Assembly (NCBI RefSeq): GCF_000759025.1
Contig: NZ_JPOS01000083.1
Location: forward strand, 372,001 to 436,000
Origin: Phaeodactylibacter xiamenensis
GTDB taxonomy: Bacteria > Bacteroidota > Bacteroidia > Chitinophagales > Saprospiraceae
Reading direction: 5' to 3'
Length of the DNA: 64,000 nucleotides
Shown: positions 1 to 8,183 of the stretch, in pieces
Layout: each line of letters begins with the position of its first letter
Numbering within the stretch: the first letter of the stretch is position 1
Made by a program: the position numbers and the translations under genes
Notes under the pieces: model-generated
What the model was told of the DNA's origin: nothing
The model's database searches: none
What the model saw: the letters and a program-made list of their open reading frames with translations, nothing else

Positions 1-1002
1 GACTTTTCGCTCCAGTACCGTGGAGGTGAAATGCGCCTGTTCGTTTTCCATTTTGTAAAAGTGCTCCAGCACTTCTTCCTCCAGTTCACCCGAATCCAAA
101 GCGGCTAAGACAGCACAGCCGATTTCTGAGGTATGCGTACAATCTGAAAACTTGCAGGTTTCGGCCAGGGCATAAATCTTTTCGAAGGTATTTTCCAGCC
201 CCCCTTTGCCATCGGTTATGCCCACTTCGCGCATCCCCGGATTATCGATCAGCACAGCGCCGTTGACCAATGGTACCAGCTCCCGGTGGGTGGTAACGTG
301 TTTGCCCCGGTCGATCCCTTCGCTGATGGCTCCGGTTTTCATCCGCTCCATCCCGCTCAGGCTATTGATCAGGGAGGACTTCCCAACGCCGGAAGAACCC
401 AACAGGCAGTAGGTTTTTCCTTTAACAAACAGATTTTTCAGCGCGCCAATTCCAGCTTGTGTTTCATTGCTGACCGCAAAAACCGGGACATCAGCAATAC
501 GGGACCTTATTTTTCCGAGCAGACTTTCCTGCTCCGCTTCCGATATCAAATCCACCTTGGTGACCACAATCAGGGGCTGTATTTTCGCAGCATGGCAAAG
601 CGTCAGGTATCGCTCCAACCGGTTGATGCTAAAATCCCGGTTCACTGATTGCACGATGATTCCATAATCAATATTGGTAGCGATGATTTGCTTTTCGCCA
701 AACTTGCCGACCGCCTGCCGCTCCAAAACGGTATGCCGGGGAAAAACCGCATGAATCAGAGCTTTGCCTTCGTCGTATTCGGAGAGGGCCACCCAATCAC
801 CCACTGCGGGCAGATCGTTTTTTGATTCAGCCGCGAATCGCAAATTGCCTAATAACTCAGCGTCGTATTCTCCCGCTTCGGTGCTTACCATGTAGCGTTC
901 ACGGTGCTCTACCGTCACCCTGCCCACTAAATGGTGGTCAAAGCCATGTTCCTGCCGGTAGCCCTCAAGGGTTTCATTATATCCAAGATCTTCCAGGTTC
1001 AT
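1..1002 (-). CDS. rsgA: Ribosome small-subunit-dependent GTPase A, 3' end cut by window edge
   Basis: RsgA is a circularly permuted GTPase that checks late maturation of the 30S subunit. The reading frame starts at the ATG complementary to 1000-1002 (MNLEDLGYNETLEG) and runs off the left edge after about 334 residues, so only the last few residues are missing. Visible features are an N-terminal OB-like domain, the permuted G4 motif VVTKVDL, the P-loop GSSGVGKSSLINSL, the G3 motif NPGMREVG, and the zinc-binding knuckle CKFSDCTHTSEIGC typical of the C-terminal domain. It lies about 80 bp downstream of the LOG-family gene on the same strand, so co-transcription with coaE and that gene is plausible. 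The family assignment is firm because all diagnostic motifs are present in order. Confidence 0.95.
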   Translation of the reverse strand, partial: MNLEDLGYNETLEGYRQEHGFDHHLVGRVTVEHRERYMVSTEAGEYDAELLGNLRFAAESKNDLPAVGDWVALSEYDEGKALIHAVFPRHTVLERQAVGKFGEKQIIATNIDYGIIVQSVNRDFSINRLERYLTLCHAAKIQPLIVVTKVDLISEAEQESLLGKIRSRIADVPVFAVSNETQAGIGALKNLFVKGKTYCLLGSSGVGKSSLINSLSGMERMKTGAISEGIDRGKHVTTHRELVPLVNGAVLIDNPGMREVGITDGKGGLENTFEKIYALAETCKFSDCTHTSEIGCAVLAALDSGELEEEVLEHFYKMENEQAHFTSTVLERKV

Positions 1003-1082
1003 TGATCTTCCTGCGTTGTTGATAAAGCGATAACATCCACCTGTTCAAATAAGTGCCCCTGTGGCTGTAATTTATTTCAAGC

Positions 1083-2231
1083 CTAGCCTACTTTCCTGGG
1101 TGGATGGGCTTGCAGGAAATGCACCACTTCTTCCGGCTTGTCCGTCAGGCAAAGCAAATCGTAATATTCCCGGCCCCAGGCCAACTGCCTTAACAGAGGG
1201 TAAATCAGCGTTTCAATTTCATACCGCTGCCGGCCTAAAAAGACCATGGGGCTGTAGTAGTTGAAGGTGCCGTAGTGGTTCTGCGTGGCATCCATGAAAA
1301 TCTCCTGAGTAGTCCCTGCACTGCCGGGCGCACAAATAATACCGTACAGACTGATGGCCAGCAGGGTGTCTTCCCGAATGCTGTTCGAAAAATACTTGGC
1401 AATATGGCTGGCGAACAAATTGCTGGGCTCATGCCCATAAAACCAGGTGGGAATGGCAAGGTTTTCTGCGCCGTCCGGATAGTCCTGAAGTACGGCCTGA
1501 GCCGCTTCGTGATAGCCGGGATCGGTGTAGTGAGGCGCAGACTTCAGGGTACGCAGGGCTTGTTTTAGGGCCTCCGCTCCATAAGGCGACAAGTATGCGC
1601 CAAGATTGGCGGCTTCCATGATGCCCGGCCCGCCCCCGGAAACGACAAAGTAGCCGGCTTTCGCCAAAAGCAGGGCGGTGAGGGCGGTTTTCTCGAAATA
1701 TGGATCCGTGCGCAGTGTGCTATGCCCGCCCATGATGCCCACACAGCGGCGGTTGGTCATGCCTTCTGCATCAAACTGCAGCAACTGCCGCAGCCCTTCG
1801 TCAATGGAATGATCGTGAATGCGCTGCCAGAGGGCTTCGTTGATAGGTGGATTGAGCTTGGAAGCCGAAAAGTGCTCGTAAATATGCAAGTCCGCCTGCT
1901 TGCCTTCTACCGGGGCGATGAGCTCCTGCCAGGTGTAAAGTGCCTTTCTGAATGGATTGTAGGGTAAAGGTTGTGCAGGTGGCGGATAGATATGGGCACC
2001 GATACGCCGGAGTTGCAGCTCCGTTTCCAAATCCATTGGGCAACCCAGGAAAGCCGTATTGCCGATGCGGCACTGGTCCCAGTCCCGGCTTTGCTCCCGC
2101 AAATCGACGCCCTGCACCGTGCAATTTGTTAAATCCGTCCGGCCTTGCAGTGCTGCCCATTCGGTGATCAGGATTTCCTGGGGGTGGTCAAATTTCGTCA
2201 TAGCGTTGTTGAAGTTGTTGGTGGATAGCAT
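1083..2231 (-). CDS. LOG-family (lysine decarboxylase-like) nucleotide-binding protein
   Basis: This 382-aa protein has a Rossmann-like LOG core: GIMGGH at residues 165-170, GGGPGIMEAAN at 199-209, and PGSAGTTQE at 302-310, where the family usually has PGGxGTxxE. LOG enzymes that have been tested are phosphoribohydrolases on cytokinin-type nucleotides or related nucleoside monophosphates. The second Gly of the signature is Ser here, and there is an N-terminal extension of about 150 residues compared with 180-200-aa LOG proteins, so the substrate is unknown. The gene overlaps the 3' end of coaE. The start at 2231 overlaps by 44 bp; an internal ATG at 2201 would leave 14 bp. Either way translational coupling is likely. 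The family call is good, the specific function is not. Confidence 0.8.
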   Translation of the reverse strand: MLSTNNFNNAMTKFDHPQEILITEWAALQGRTDLTNCTVQGVDLREQSRDWDQCRIGNTAFLGCPMDLETELQLRRIGAHIYPPPAQPLPYNPFRKALYTWQELIAPVEGKQADLHIYEHFSASKLNPPINEALWQRIHDHSIDEGLRQLLQFDAEGMTNRRCVGIMGGHSTLRTDPYFEKTALTALLLAKAGYFVVSGGGPGIMEAANLGAYLSPYGAEALKQALRTLKSAPHYTDPGYHEAAQAVLQDYPDGAENLAIPTWFYGHEPSNLFASHIAKYFSNSIREDTLLAISLYGIICAPGSAGTTQEIFMDATQNHYGTFNYYSPMVFLGRQRYEIETLIYPLLRQLAWGREYYDLLCLTDKPEEVVHFLQAHPPRKVG

Positions 2232-2811
2232 GGATTTGCTGGATTATTGACTGCTGCCCATCGTTCTGAATCAGGTAATCGGCGCGCCGGGCTTTCTCTT
2301 CCTCCGGCATTTGTTTGCGCATGCGGGCGCGAACGGCCTCCTCCTCTACCCCATCCCGCTGCATCACCCGCCTGAGGCGCACCTCCTCCGGGGCACTCAC
2401 CACAATCACCGCATCGAGCGCTTTGAAACTCCCACTTTCGTAAAGCAGGGCGGCCTCTTTTAGCGTGTACGGCACACCGGACTGTTCCTTGTGCCAGCGT
2501 TCAGCATCTGCCCCAACTGCCGGGTGGACTGCGGCGTTGAGCTGTTCCAGTAAACCAGCGTCACTGAAGGCTTTTTGAGCAATATGGGCTCGGTTGAGTG
2601 CTCCGGATGAATCGTAAGCTTCCGGTCCGAATAAGTCAATGATCCTCGCCTTGAGTTGCTCATCGTTGGCCATCAGCCATTTGGCGCGATCATCGGCGTA
2701 GTATACCGGAATGCCCAGGGCTTCGAAGATACGGGCAGCAGTGGTTTTCCCACTTCCGATACATCCGGTAATCCCTATTTTCAGGGGTGGTTTTGGCAAT
2801 TTGCTTTCCAT
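2188..2811 (-). CDS. coaE: Dephospho-CoA kinase
   Basis: CoaE phosphorylates the 3'-OH of the ribose of dephospho-CoA, the last step of coenzyme A synthesis in the cytosol. The 207-aa product begins MESKLPKPPLKIGITG and has the P-loop GCIGSGKT at residues 16-23. The CoaE pattern PVYYADDRAKWL follows, then VHPAVGADAERWHKE and the lid-like segment EEVRLRRVMQRDG. I chose the ATG at 2811 over the upstream in-frame Met at 2961 because the P-loop should lie within about 20 residues of the N terminus, and because the longer form would overlap the divergent PorP gene starting at 2873. The next gene overlaps its 3' end. Length is normal for the family. Confidence 0.95.
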   Translation of the reverse strand: MESKLPKPPLKIGITGCIGSGKTTAARIFEALGIPVYYADDRAKWLMANDEQLKARIIDLFGPEAYDSSGALNRAHIAQKAFSDAGLLEQLNAAVHPAVGADAERWHKEQSGVPYTLKEAALLYESGSFKALDAVIVVSAPEEVRLRRVMQRDGVEEEAVRARMRKQMPEEEKARRADYLIQNDGQQSIIQQIHAIHQQLQQRYDEI

Positions 2812-2872
2812 AGGCGATAAAAATAAGTGCCTGAAGTTTAAAATGCCGCACAATCGGCCTATTTTTAAAATC

Positions 2873-3883
2873 ATGGCGAGAAAAACAACCCTCCTCTTAC
2901 CGTTTCTACTGCTTGGTGGCGTGCTCCTGGCGCAAGACCTGCACTTTTCGCAGTTCCACAATGCGCCTCAGCAAATCAACCCGGCTTTGGCAGGAGCTTA
3001 CCGGCCCGACCACCGCTTTGGTTCCAATTACCGGTCGCAGTGGCAGTCCGTGCCGGTGGCTTATGAAACCATTGCAGCCGGCTACAGCCGAAAGGTGCGG
3101 TTGCCAAAGCTCCGGAATCATCTGTTTGGGGCGGGGGCGCACTTTTTGTATGATCAGGCTGGGGACGGGCAGCTGAGTTGGGTTCAGGTGGGGCTTTCGC
3201 TGGCATACCACTTGCAACTTTCGGAGGAACAAACGCTTTCCGCAGGCATTCAGGGCCGCTTTGGGCAACGGACCCTACAGCCCGGTGCCTTTCAGTTTGG
3301 TGATCAGTTTACCGACAACTTCTTCGATCCCACCACGCCTTCCGCTGAGGTGCTGCCCCGCACCGCCGCTGGCTACAGCAGCCTGGGGGCAGGCGTGAAC
3401 TACCGCTATGCTGATACCCGCAGCCGTACCGAAATTAATGCCGGCCTGGGCAGCGCTCACCTTAATCAGCCTTCTTTGTCCTTTTTGGAAAATGAGGCGG
3501 TCCCCCTGCCCATTTTGGTCAACCTTCATGTTACAGGTGTCGTAGAATTGAATGAAACCTGGGACCTTGCAGCCTACCTGCTCGGACAGCGGCAGGGCAG
3601 CTACCGGGAAATCGTAGGCCTGGCCGGCGGGCGCTACCACCTGAATGAGTTAACGGGCCTGCCCTTAGCCGTACAATTAAGTGGCGGTTACCGGCTCAGT
3701 GATGCCGCTATCGTCCTGCTGGAAGTTTTTTATCGCGACTGGCGGCTCGGACTAAGCTACGATATCAACACCTCCCCTTTCCGGCAGGCTACTAATGGCC
3801 GGGGCGGGACGGAGTTGTCCCTGCAATATTTTATCACCGAAGTCAAACCACCCAAAGCCTTCAAAGCCTGCCCGGTCTTTTAG
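2873..3883 (+). CDS. PorP/SprF family T9SS membrane protein
   Basis: This is a 336-aa outer-membrane beta-barrel of the PorP/SprF family. Members work in type IX secretion or in surface export of gliding adhesins. A signal peptide (MARKTTLLLPFLLLGGVLLAQ) is followed by the family's hallmark start DLHFSQFHNAPQQINPALAG, then alternating amphipathic strands ending in a short C-terminal tail. I chose the ATG at 2873 because the signal peptide begins there; the frame is open upstream to 2711 but that part is antisense to coaE. Ten bases separate it from the PorE-like OmpA gene, a common PorP/SprF-OmpA arrangement in Bacteroidota. Many genomes carry multiple paralogs, so it may serve one particular cargo rather than the core secretion machine. 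Confidence 0.88.
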   Translation: MARKTTLLLPFLLLGGVLLAQDLHFSQFHNAPQQINPALAGAYRPDHRFGSNYRSQWQSVPVAYETIAAGYSRKVRLPKLRNHLFGAGAHFLYDQAGDGQLSWVQVGLSLAYHLQLSEEQTLSAGIQGRFGQRTLQPGAFQFGDQFTDNFFDPTTPSAEVLPRTAAGYSSLGAGVNYRYADTRSRTEINAGLGSAHLNQPSLSFLENEAVPLPILVNLHVTGVVELNETWDLAAYLLGQRQGSYREIVGLAGGRYHLNELTGLPLAVQLSGGYRLSDAAIVLLEVFYRDWRLGLSYDINTSPFRQATNGRGGTELSLQYFITEVKPPKAFKACPVF

Positions 3884-3892
3884 CCCAATCCA

Positions 3893-5854
3893 ATGCCTAT
3901 GCCTTACCGATTGTTTTTGATTGCCCTGCTTTTCCTTGCCCCTCTGCTGCTTCCCGGACAAACCTTTAAAGCTTTTGTGAAAGCTGGTGATGAGGCCCTG
4001 GCCCGGCAGGATTATCAGGCAGCGCTGCAGCATTTCAGTGGTGCCCTTTCCCTGCGCCCGGAGACCCCAGCCGTTAGTCTGAAATACGCACAAGTGGCAC
4101 TGCGCTTTCATGCCTATCAGCAGGCGGCTGAGCAATTTAAGGAAATACTGGACAGCCCACAGGGCGACCGCTTTCCGCAAGCACTGCTCGGTCTTGGCGA
4201 AGTCTATCAGCATACCGCGGACTACGATCAGGCAGTTGGGTACCTGACCGCCTTTCTGAAACGGCCGGGCCTTGCTCCGGAAGACCGCGCAAAAGCCGAA
4301 CGAATACTACAGCAGTGCCGGTGGGCGCTCCGGCAAACGGCTGATACCCTAACCAAGGTTGCTCATCTGGGCAGAAGCGTGAATACCGATTACTCCGAAT
4401 TTGCGCCCCTGCTGCACAACGATACCCTTTACTATTCCTCTTTCCGCTACGAACGGGAAGAAGACGACTATGACCCACCGCGCCGCATCACCAAAGTGCT
4501 CTATCGCAAGGGGCAAAGCCGGGGCCGCCCACTACGCCGTGGCTTCAATGACGATCAGTTGCATACCGCCCATACGGCCTTTAGCCCTGATGGGAACCGG
4601 GTGTACTTTACTGTATGCGATTATGTTAATGCTTCGGAAATCCGGTGTCAGCTGGGCTACCGGGAGCGGGACAGCCGGGGGCGCTGGGAGCGGAAGGTAA
4701 ACTTTTTGCCAAACACAGTCAATCAAAAGGGGAAGACCGCCACACAACCGAGCCTGGGGCACGACTCCACAGCGCAAACCGAAGTGCTCTTTTTTGTACA
4801 GGAAGGTGATGCCGGAGACCTGGAGCTGTTCCGTGCCGATATTGATACCGCTGGTCAGGTGGGAGAACCTTTGCCTTTGTCAGCGCTCAACACTGCTCAA
4901 GACGACATTACCCCCTTTTTCCATACGCCTACGCAGACGCTCTACTTCAGCTCAGCCGGGCGGGATAATTTTGGAGGATATGATGTTTTCCGGTCAAGGC
5001 GTACGCCCGAAGGTTGGTCGCCCCCTGTGAATCTTGGGCTGCCGGTCAATTCCAGCTACAACGATCTTTACTACAGCCTGAGTGAGGACACGACCCTTGC
5101 TTTTCTGGCCAGCAACCGGACCGGTGCCTACTACCTGGATGATGACTTTGAGGCCTGCTGCAATGACCTGTACGCCGTACAATACCTTTTGCCCACACCA
5201 GATACCCCGGCACTGACAGAAGTCCCGGACATGCCTGAGCCGATGCGGCCCGGCATCCCTGAGCCAGAACCCGTCCCCAATACGCTGCAGGATTTTCTGC
5301 CCCTGGCCCTCTATTTCGACAACGATGAGCCCGACAAACGCACCCGGCGCACCACTACGCAGCGCACTTACGGGGAAACTTATGAAGCCTATGCAGCCCG
5401 AAAACCAGAATACCTGGACCGCTTTGCCGATCCGCTGGAGGCTGAGTTGAGGGAAGAAGCGACCTACGCCGTGGAAGCTTTTTTTGAGGAAGAAGCAGAG
5501 AAAGGGTTTCTGTTTTTGGGGCGATTTTCGGAAATCCTTTTGCAACGCCTTAAAAGTGGGGATACCGTCGAGATTTTCATGAAAGGCTACACGAGCCCAA
5601 GGGCCAAAAAGGACTATAACCTGGCGTTGAGCAAGCGGCGCATCAGCAGTGTGCGCAATTACTTCCGGACCTATGAAGCTGGGGTTTTCCTACCTTACCT
5701 CGAAAACGGGCAGCTGATCTTATCGGAGCGCCCCTTTGGCGAAGCAGCCGCTTCCAATACAGTGAGCGATGCACTGGATGATTTGCGCAACAGCATCTAC
5801 CATCCCGATGCAGCACGGGAACGGCGGGTGGAAATCGTGGAGATTAAAGATTGA
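3893..5854 (+). CDS. PorE-like protein: TPR, beta-propeller and OmpA-type C-terminus
   Basis: The 653-aa precursor has a signal peptide (residues 1-23), TPR units at about 25-120 (EALARQDYQAALQHFSGAL), and a PD40/WD40-like propeller at about 160-430. Blade motifs include NRVYFTVCDYV, QTLYFSSAGRDNFGGYDVF and LAFLASNRTGAYY. A Pro/Glu-rich linker follows, then an OmpA-like C-terminal region (about 515-653) with VEIFMKGYTSPRAKKDYNLALSKRRI. The domain order matches P. gingivalis PorE, a periplasmic T9SS component that binds peptidoglycan through its OmpA domain. It directly follows the PorP/SprF gene and is probably co-transcribed with it, suggesting an outer-membrane barrel anchored to the cell wall. 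An alternative start at 3899 would trim two residues. Confidence 0.85.
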   Translation: MPMPYRLFLIALLFLAPLLLPGQTFKAFVKAGDEALARQDYQAALQHFSGALSLRPETPAVSLKYAQVALRFHAYQQAAEQFKEILDSPQGDRFPQALLGLGEVYQHTADYDQAVGYLTAFLKRPGLAPEDRAKAERILQQCRWALRQTADTLTKVAHLGRSVNTDYSEFAPLLHNDTLYYSSFRYEREEDDYDPPRRITKVLYRKGQSRGRPLRRGFNDDQLHTAHTAFSPDGNRVYFTVCDYVNASEIRCQLGYRERDSRGRWERKVNFLPNTVNQKGKTATQPSLGHDSTAQTEVLFFVQEGDAGDLELFRADIDTAGQVGEPLPLSALNTAQDDITPFFHTPTQTLYFSSAGRDNFGGYDVFRSRRTPEGWSPPVNLGLPVNSSYNDLYYSLSEDTTLAFLASNRTGAYYLDDDFEACCNDLYAVQYLLPTPDTPALTEVPDMPEPMRPGIPEPEPVPNTLQDFLPLALYFDNDEPDKRTRRTTTQRTYGETYEAYAARKPEYLDRFADPLEAELREEATYAVEAFFEEEAEKGFLFLGRFSEILLQRLKSGDTVEIFMKGYTSPRAKKDYNLALSKRRISSVRNYFRTYEAGVFLPYLENGQLILSERPFGEAAASNTVSDALDDLRNSIYHPDAARERRVEIVEIKD

Positions 5855-5860
5855 AAAAGC

Positions 5861-6460
5861 TTATTGTGTGGCTACAACGAGGTCGAAGTGGATGTCAATT
5901 TCTTCCTCCACTTTGATCAGTCCACCCATAGCGGTAGGTGGGGTAATACCAAAATCCCGCATACAAAGGGTCTTTCTGGATTGAATCCGGAACTTCGCTT
6001 TGCCCAGTGCCTTTACCCGTACCGGCAGAGAGATTTGCCGGGAGCGGCCCGCCAGTCTTACAGAGGCCTCAGCCGTCAAATCAGACCATCCTTCGACTGC
6101 ATTTAAAGCCAGAGGCAGGTGCAATTCCTCGGGCTGAATCACAATTTCCGGATAGGCATCTGCCTTCAGTGCCTCATAGAGGTCATTATTCATAATGCGG
6201 TTGCCACAATCCAATGCGCGGACGGGAATCCGCAGGCGCGTGCCTTTAAAAATGTAGTGCCCGTCGCAGTGCTGCTCCAATTCATAGGTAATGGGCTCGA
6301 AGTCTTCTTCGCAAACGCAGGAAAAAGGCTTGATATTGGACGTTCCGATGAGCGTCAGTTCAGATTCTTCGAGGATGTAAGCCCGCTCCCGATCGGCATA
6401 TCCGGAGAGCAGGACAGCAAGCACCAACAGCAGGAAAGTAAAGCGGACAGGGTAACGCAT
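5861..6460 (-). CDS. YceI family lipocalin-like protein
   Basis: This 199-aa secreted protein has an N-terminal hydrophobic signal (MRYPVRFTFLLLVLAVLLSG) and a YceI-type fold. YceI proteins are periplasmic eight-stranded barrels that bind polyisoprenoids or similar lipids. Visible family features are LTLIGTSNIKPFSCVCEEDF near the start, the central RALDCGNRIMNNDLYEALKADAYPEI segment (equivalent to the SxDxxxxLKSxxFFDxxKYP region), and a C-terminal RDFGITPPTAMGGLIKVEEEIDIHFDLVV strand pair. It is the last of three minus-strand genes, yceI-porin-yceI. A terminator-like hairpin and a foldback repeat separate it from the porin, so it may be transcribed separately. It is convergent with the PorE-like gene, six bases away. 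Ligand unknown. Confidence 0.8.
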   Translation of the reverse strand: MRYPVRFTFLLLVLAVLLSGYADRERAYILEESELTLIGTSNIKPFSCVCEEDFEPITYELEQHCDGHYIFKGTRLRIPVRALDCGNRIMNNDLYEALKADAYPEIVIQPEELHLPLALNAVEGWSDLTAEASVRLAGRSRQISLPVRVKALGKAKFRIQSRKTLCMRDFGITPPTAMGGLIKVEEEIDIHFDLVVATQ

Positions 6461-6476
6461 GGCTTTGGGTTTGGGT

Positions 6477-6519
6477 AAAAAAAGGACTCCCGGCAGGCAT
6501 GGAGCGCCGGCCGGGAGCC
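6477..6519 (-). terminator. Rho-independent terminator after the porin gene
   Basis: On the minus strand a GC-rich stem (arms 6510-6519 and 6485-6494, GGCTCCCGGC paired with GCCGGGAGTC including one G-T pair) is followed by seven T's (complement of 6477-6483). This should stop transcription coming from the porin before yceI. On the plus strand the same stem is followed by five T's, so it may also work there. Confidence 0.65.
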
Positions 6520-6530
6520 TGTTTTTGCAA

Positions 6531-6692
6531 GTGCCTCGGGTTTTAAGTCTCTGACACCTAAGTTGAAGTTATTTTGCTGCTAATCGAGGCGGAGGTTCCC
6601 GCGCATAGCAGCGCTACGTAAGGGGTTCTCTAACGAAGAGTAGCTGCAAAAGAACGAAACTTGGGGTGTCAAGGATTTAGGGCCCGAGGCAC
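6531..6692. repeat. 162-bp foldback repeat element, copy A
   Basis: The ends are imperfect inverted repeats of about 50 bp: the left arm starts GTGCCTCGGG and the right arm ends CCCGAGGCAC, with CTGACACC / GGGTGTCAAG also paired. The centre contains CGCGCATAGCAGCGCTACG. It codes for nothing recognisable. Its right arm is repeated with about 36 of 42 bases identical at 18361-18402, so it belongs to an interspersed family of MITE-like or REP-like type. It lies between the porin stop codon and the terminator. Confidence 0.7.
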
Positions 6693-6722
6693 TAGTCTTT
6701 CGACTCTACGTTTTTCTTTTCC

Positions 6723-8039
6723 TTAGAAGCCAACTACTGCTTCGATCATCAGGCCGCTGAAATTGCCATCAGAGAGCAATGAGCCTGGCGCAAAGTCAAG
6801 GTATTCCTGGTTCACATACTCTGCTTTCAGCAGGATGTTGTCGATGACGAACCAGCCACCGCCGATTTGGTAGCGGTTAATGGTTACGGAAGCGTCACTG
6901 GATACATCCGCATTAACGGTATTGTAACGGCCACCGATGTAGAAGTCCTCATTCTTGCCGAAGCGGTACAGTACATCCGCAGCAACCTGCGTCATATTGC
7001 GCTTTTCAGGTTCGAACCAGTTGCGTCCGCTAGACATTTCGTAGGTTCCGAAGAATTCAAATCCGCCGGCTTTGACAAATGCGTTGCCCATAAAGGCCGT
7101 CACTTCGTCCATAAAACCAGGGCTGTAGCGGCCGGAGGAGAAGATGCCACGATCGCCAGCGCCTACACCCGGAGGAGACATCACGAGGTAGTAGCGGGAG
7201 CCGCCACGGTCACCACTGTAAAGGTGGTTAACCGCTGAGCTTGCAGTGTGGTAGGCAGAACCGGTTACCCGGAGGCGTACGTTATCTGCTACTTGGCTAT
7301 CGTAGCCAATCTTACCAATGATAGAAGGTGCACGATTGGAGTTTTCGTCTACTTCACTTGTGTTTGGTGCAGTAATGTTACCATTGATCTCACCACCGGT
7401 GATTCCCAACATGGCAATCCAACCTTCTTTCTGGTAGTAAACTTCACCACCAATCTCTGTATTGAAGGCATCAACGATGTAGTTGCCTACGAATGGGTTG
7501 TACATGGCATTACCGTTGTCCGTACGGCGGAAGTGTGCATCACCGTAGTTGATTTCCATGTGACCGGCACGGATGGTGATGTTTTCCATCAGCTTGTCCG
7601 CAAAATCACTGTTGAGGAAGGACAGGTCATCGACTTGGATGAAACCGCCTTTTACCCATGCTTCCGGGTGGTGGCGGGAAGACAGGTAGGTCACCAGGTT
7701 CAGGCGAACACCTTTGACCAGTTCCACGTCGATGTTTAGGTTGGCTGTGGCCAAGTTGAAGCCGTTTTCAAGATTGTACAGTTCATTGTCAAACTGACCG
7801 TCGCCGTCCACATCCATGAGGGTGTTGCTGTGGTCGAGTGCCTGGAATTGTTGGGCAAAGTTACCACCCAGGCGGACTTTCACGCCTTCGAAATCAAGGC
7901 TATCCTTTTTGAGGTATTCGAATTCATTCACACCTTCCTGATCGTAAGGGCGAAGGTTGTCAATCCTGGCTTGCTGAGCCATCAGTGAGGTCACCGCGAG
8001 CAGTGCGATGAAGCTAAATAATGCTTTGAATAATTTCAT
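6723..8039 (-). CDS. Porin-like outer-membrane beta-barrel
   Basis: The 438-aa precursor has a clear signal peptide (MKLFKALFSFIALLAVTSLMAQ). The mature part is rich in alternating aromatic and polar strands, for example VKVRLGGNFAQQFQALDH, NLVTYLSSRHHPEAWVKGG and ITIRAGHMEINYGDAHFRRTDNG. It closes with a final strand ending in aromatic VVGF, typical of a barrel inserted by BAM. A short Asp-rich turn, DVDGDGQFDNELY, could bind calcium. The pattern resembles phosphate-selective-porin-like proteins of Bacteroidota, but no substrate can be read from sequence. It sits between two yceI genes on the same strand, suggesting the three gene products share a task at the outer membrane. Confidence 0.75.
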   Translation of the reverse strand: MKLFKALFSFIALLAVTSLMAQQARIDNLRPYDQEGVNEFEYLKKDSLDFEGVKVRLGGNFAQQFQALDHSNTLMDVDGDGQFDNELYNLENGFNLATANLNIDVELVKGVRLNLVTYLSSRHHPEAWVKGGFIQVDDLSFLNSDFADKLMENITIRAGHMEINYGDAHFRRTDNGNAMYNPFVGNYIVDAFNTEIGGEVYYQKEGWIAMLGITGGEINGNITAPNTSEVDENSNRAPSIIGKIGYDSQVADNVRLRVTGSAYHTASSAVNHLYSGDRGGSRYYLVMSPPGVGAGDRGIFSSGRYSPGFMDEVTAFMGNAFVKAGGFEFFGTYEMSSGRNWFEPEKRNMTQVAADVLYRFGKNEDFYIGGRYNTVNADVSSDASVTINRYQIGGGWFVIDNILLKAEYVNQEYLDFAPGSLLSDGNFSGLMIEAVVGF

Positions 8040-8183
8040 GACGAGTAGGTTTTTAACGTGGTTGTTTTATGTGAATCGCTAACACACGCACCGTTCAGGC
8101 AGGGCCGGGCATAACGGTCCCGGTCAGAAGTCCTGTTAGTAAGGGCGCTGTTTTTCGAGAAAATCCAGATGAATCTTTAAGTC

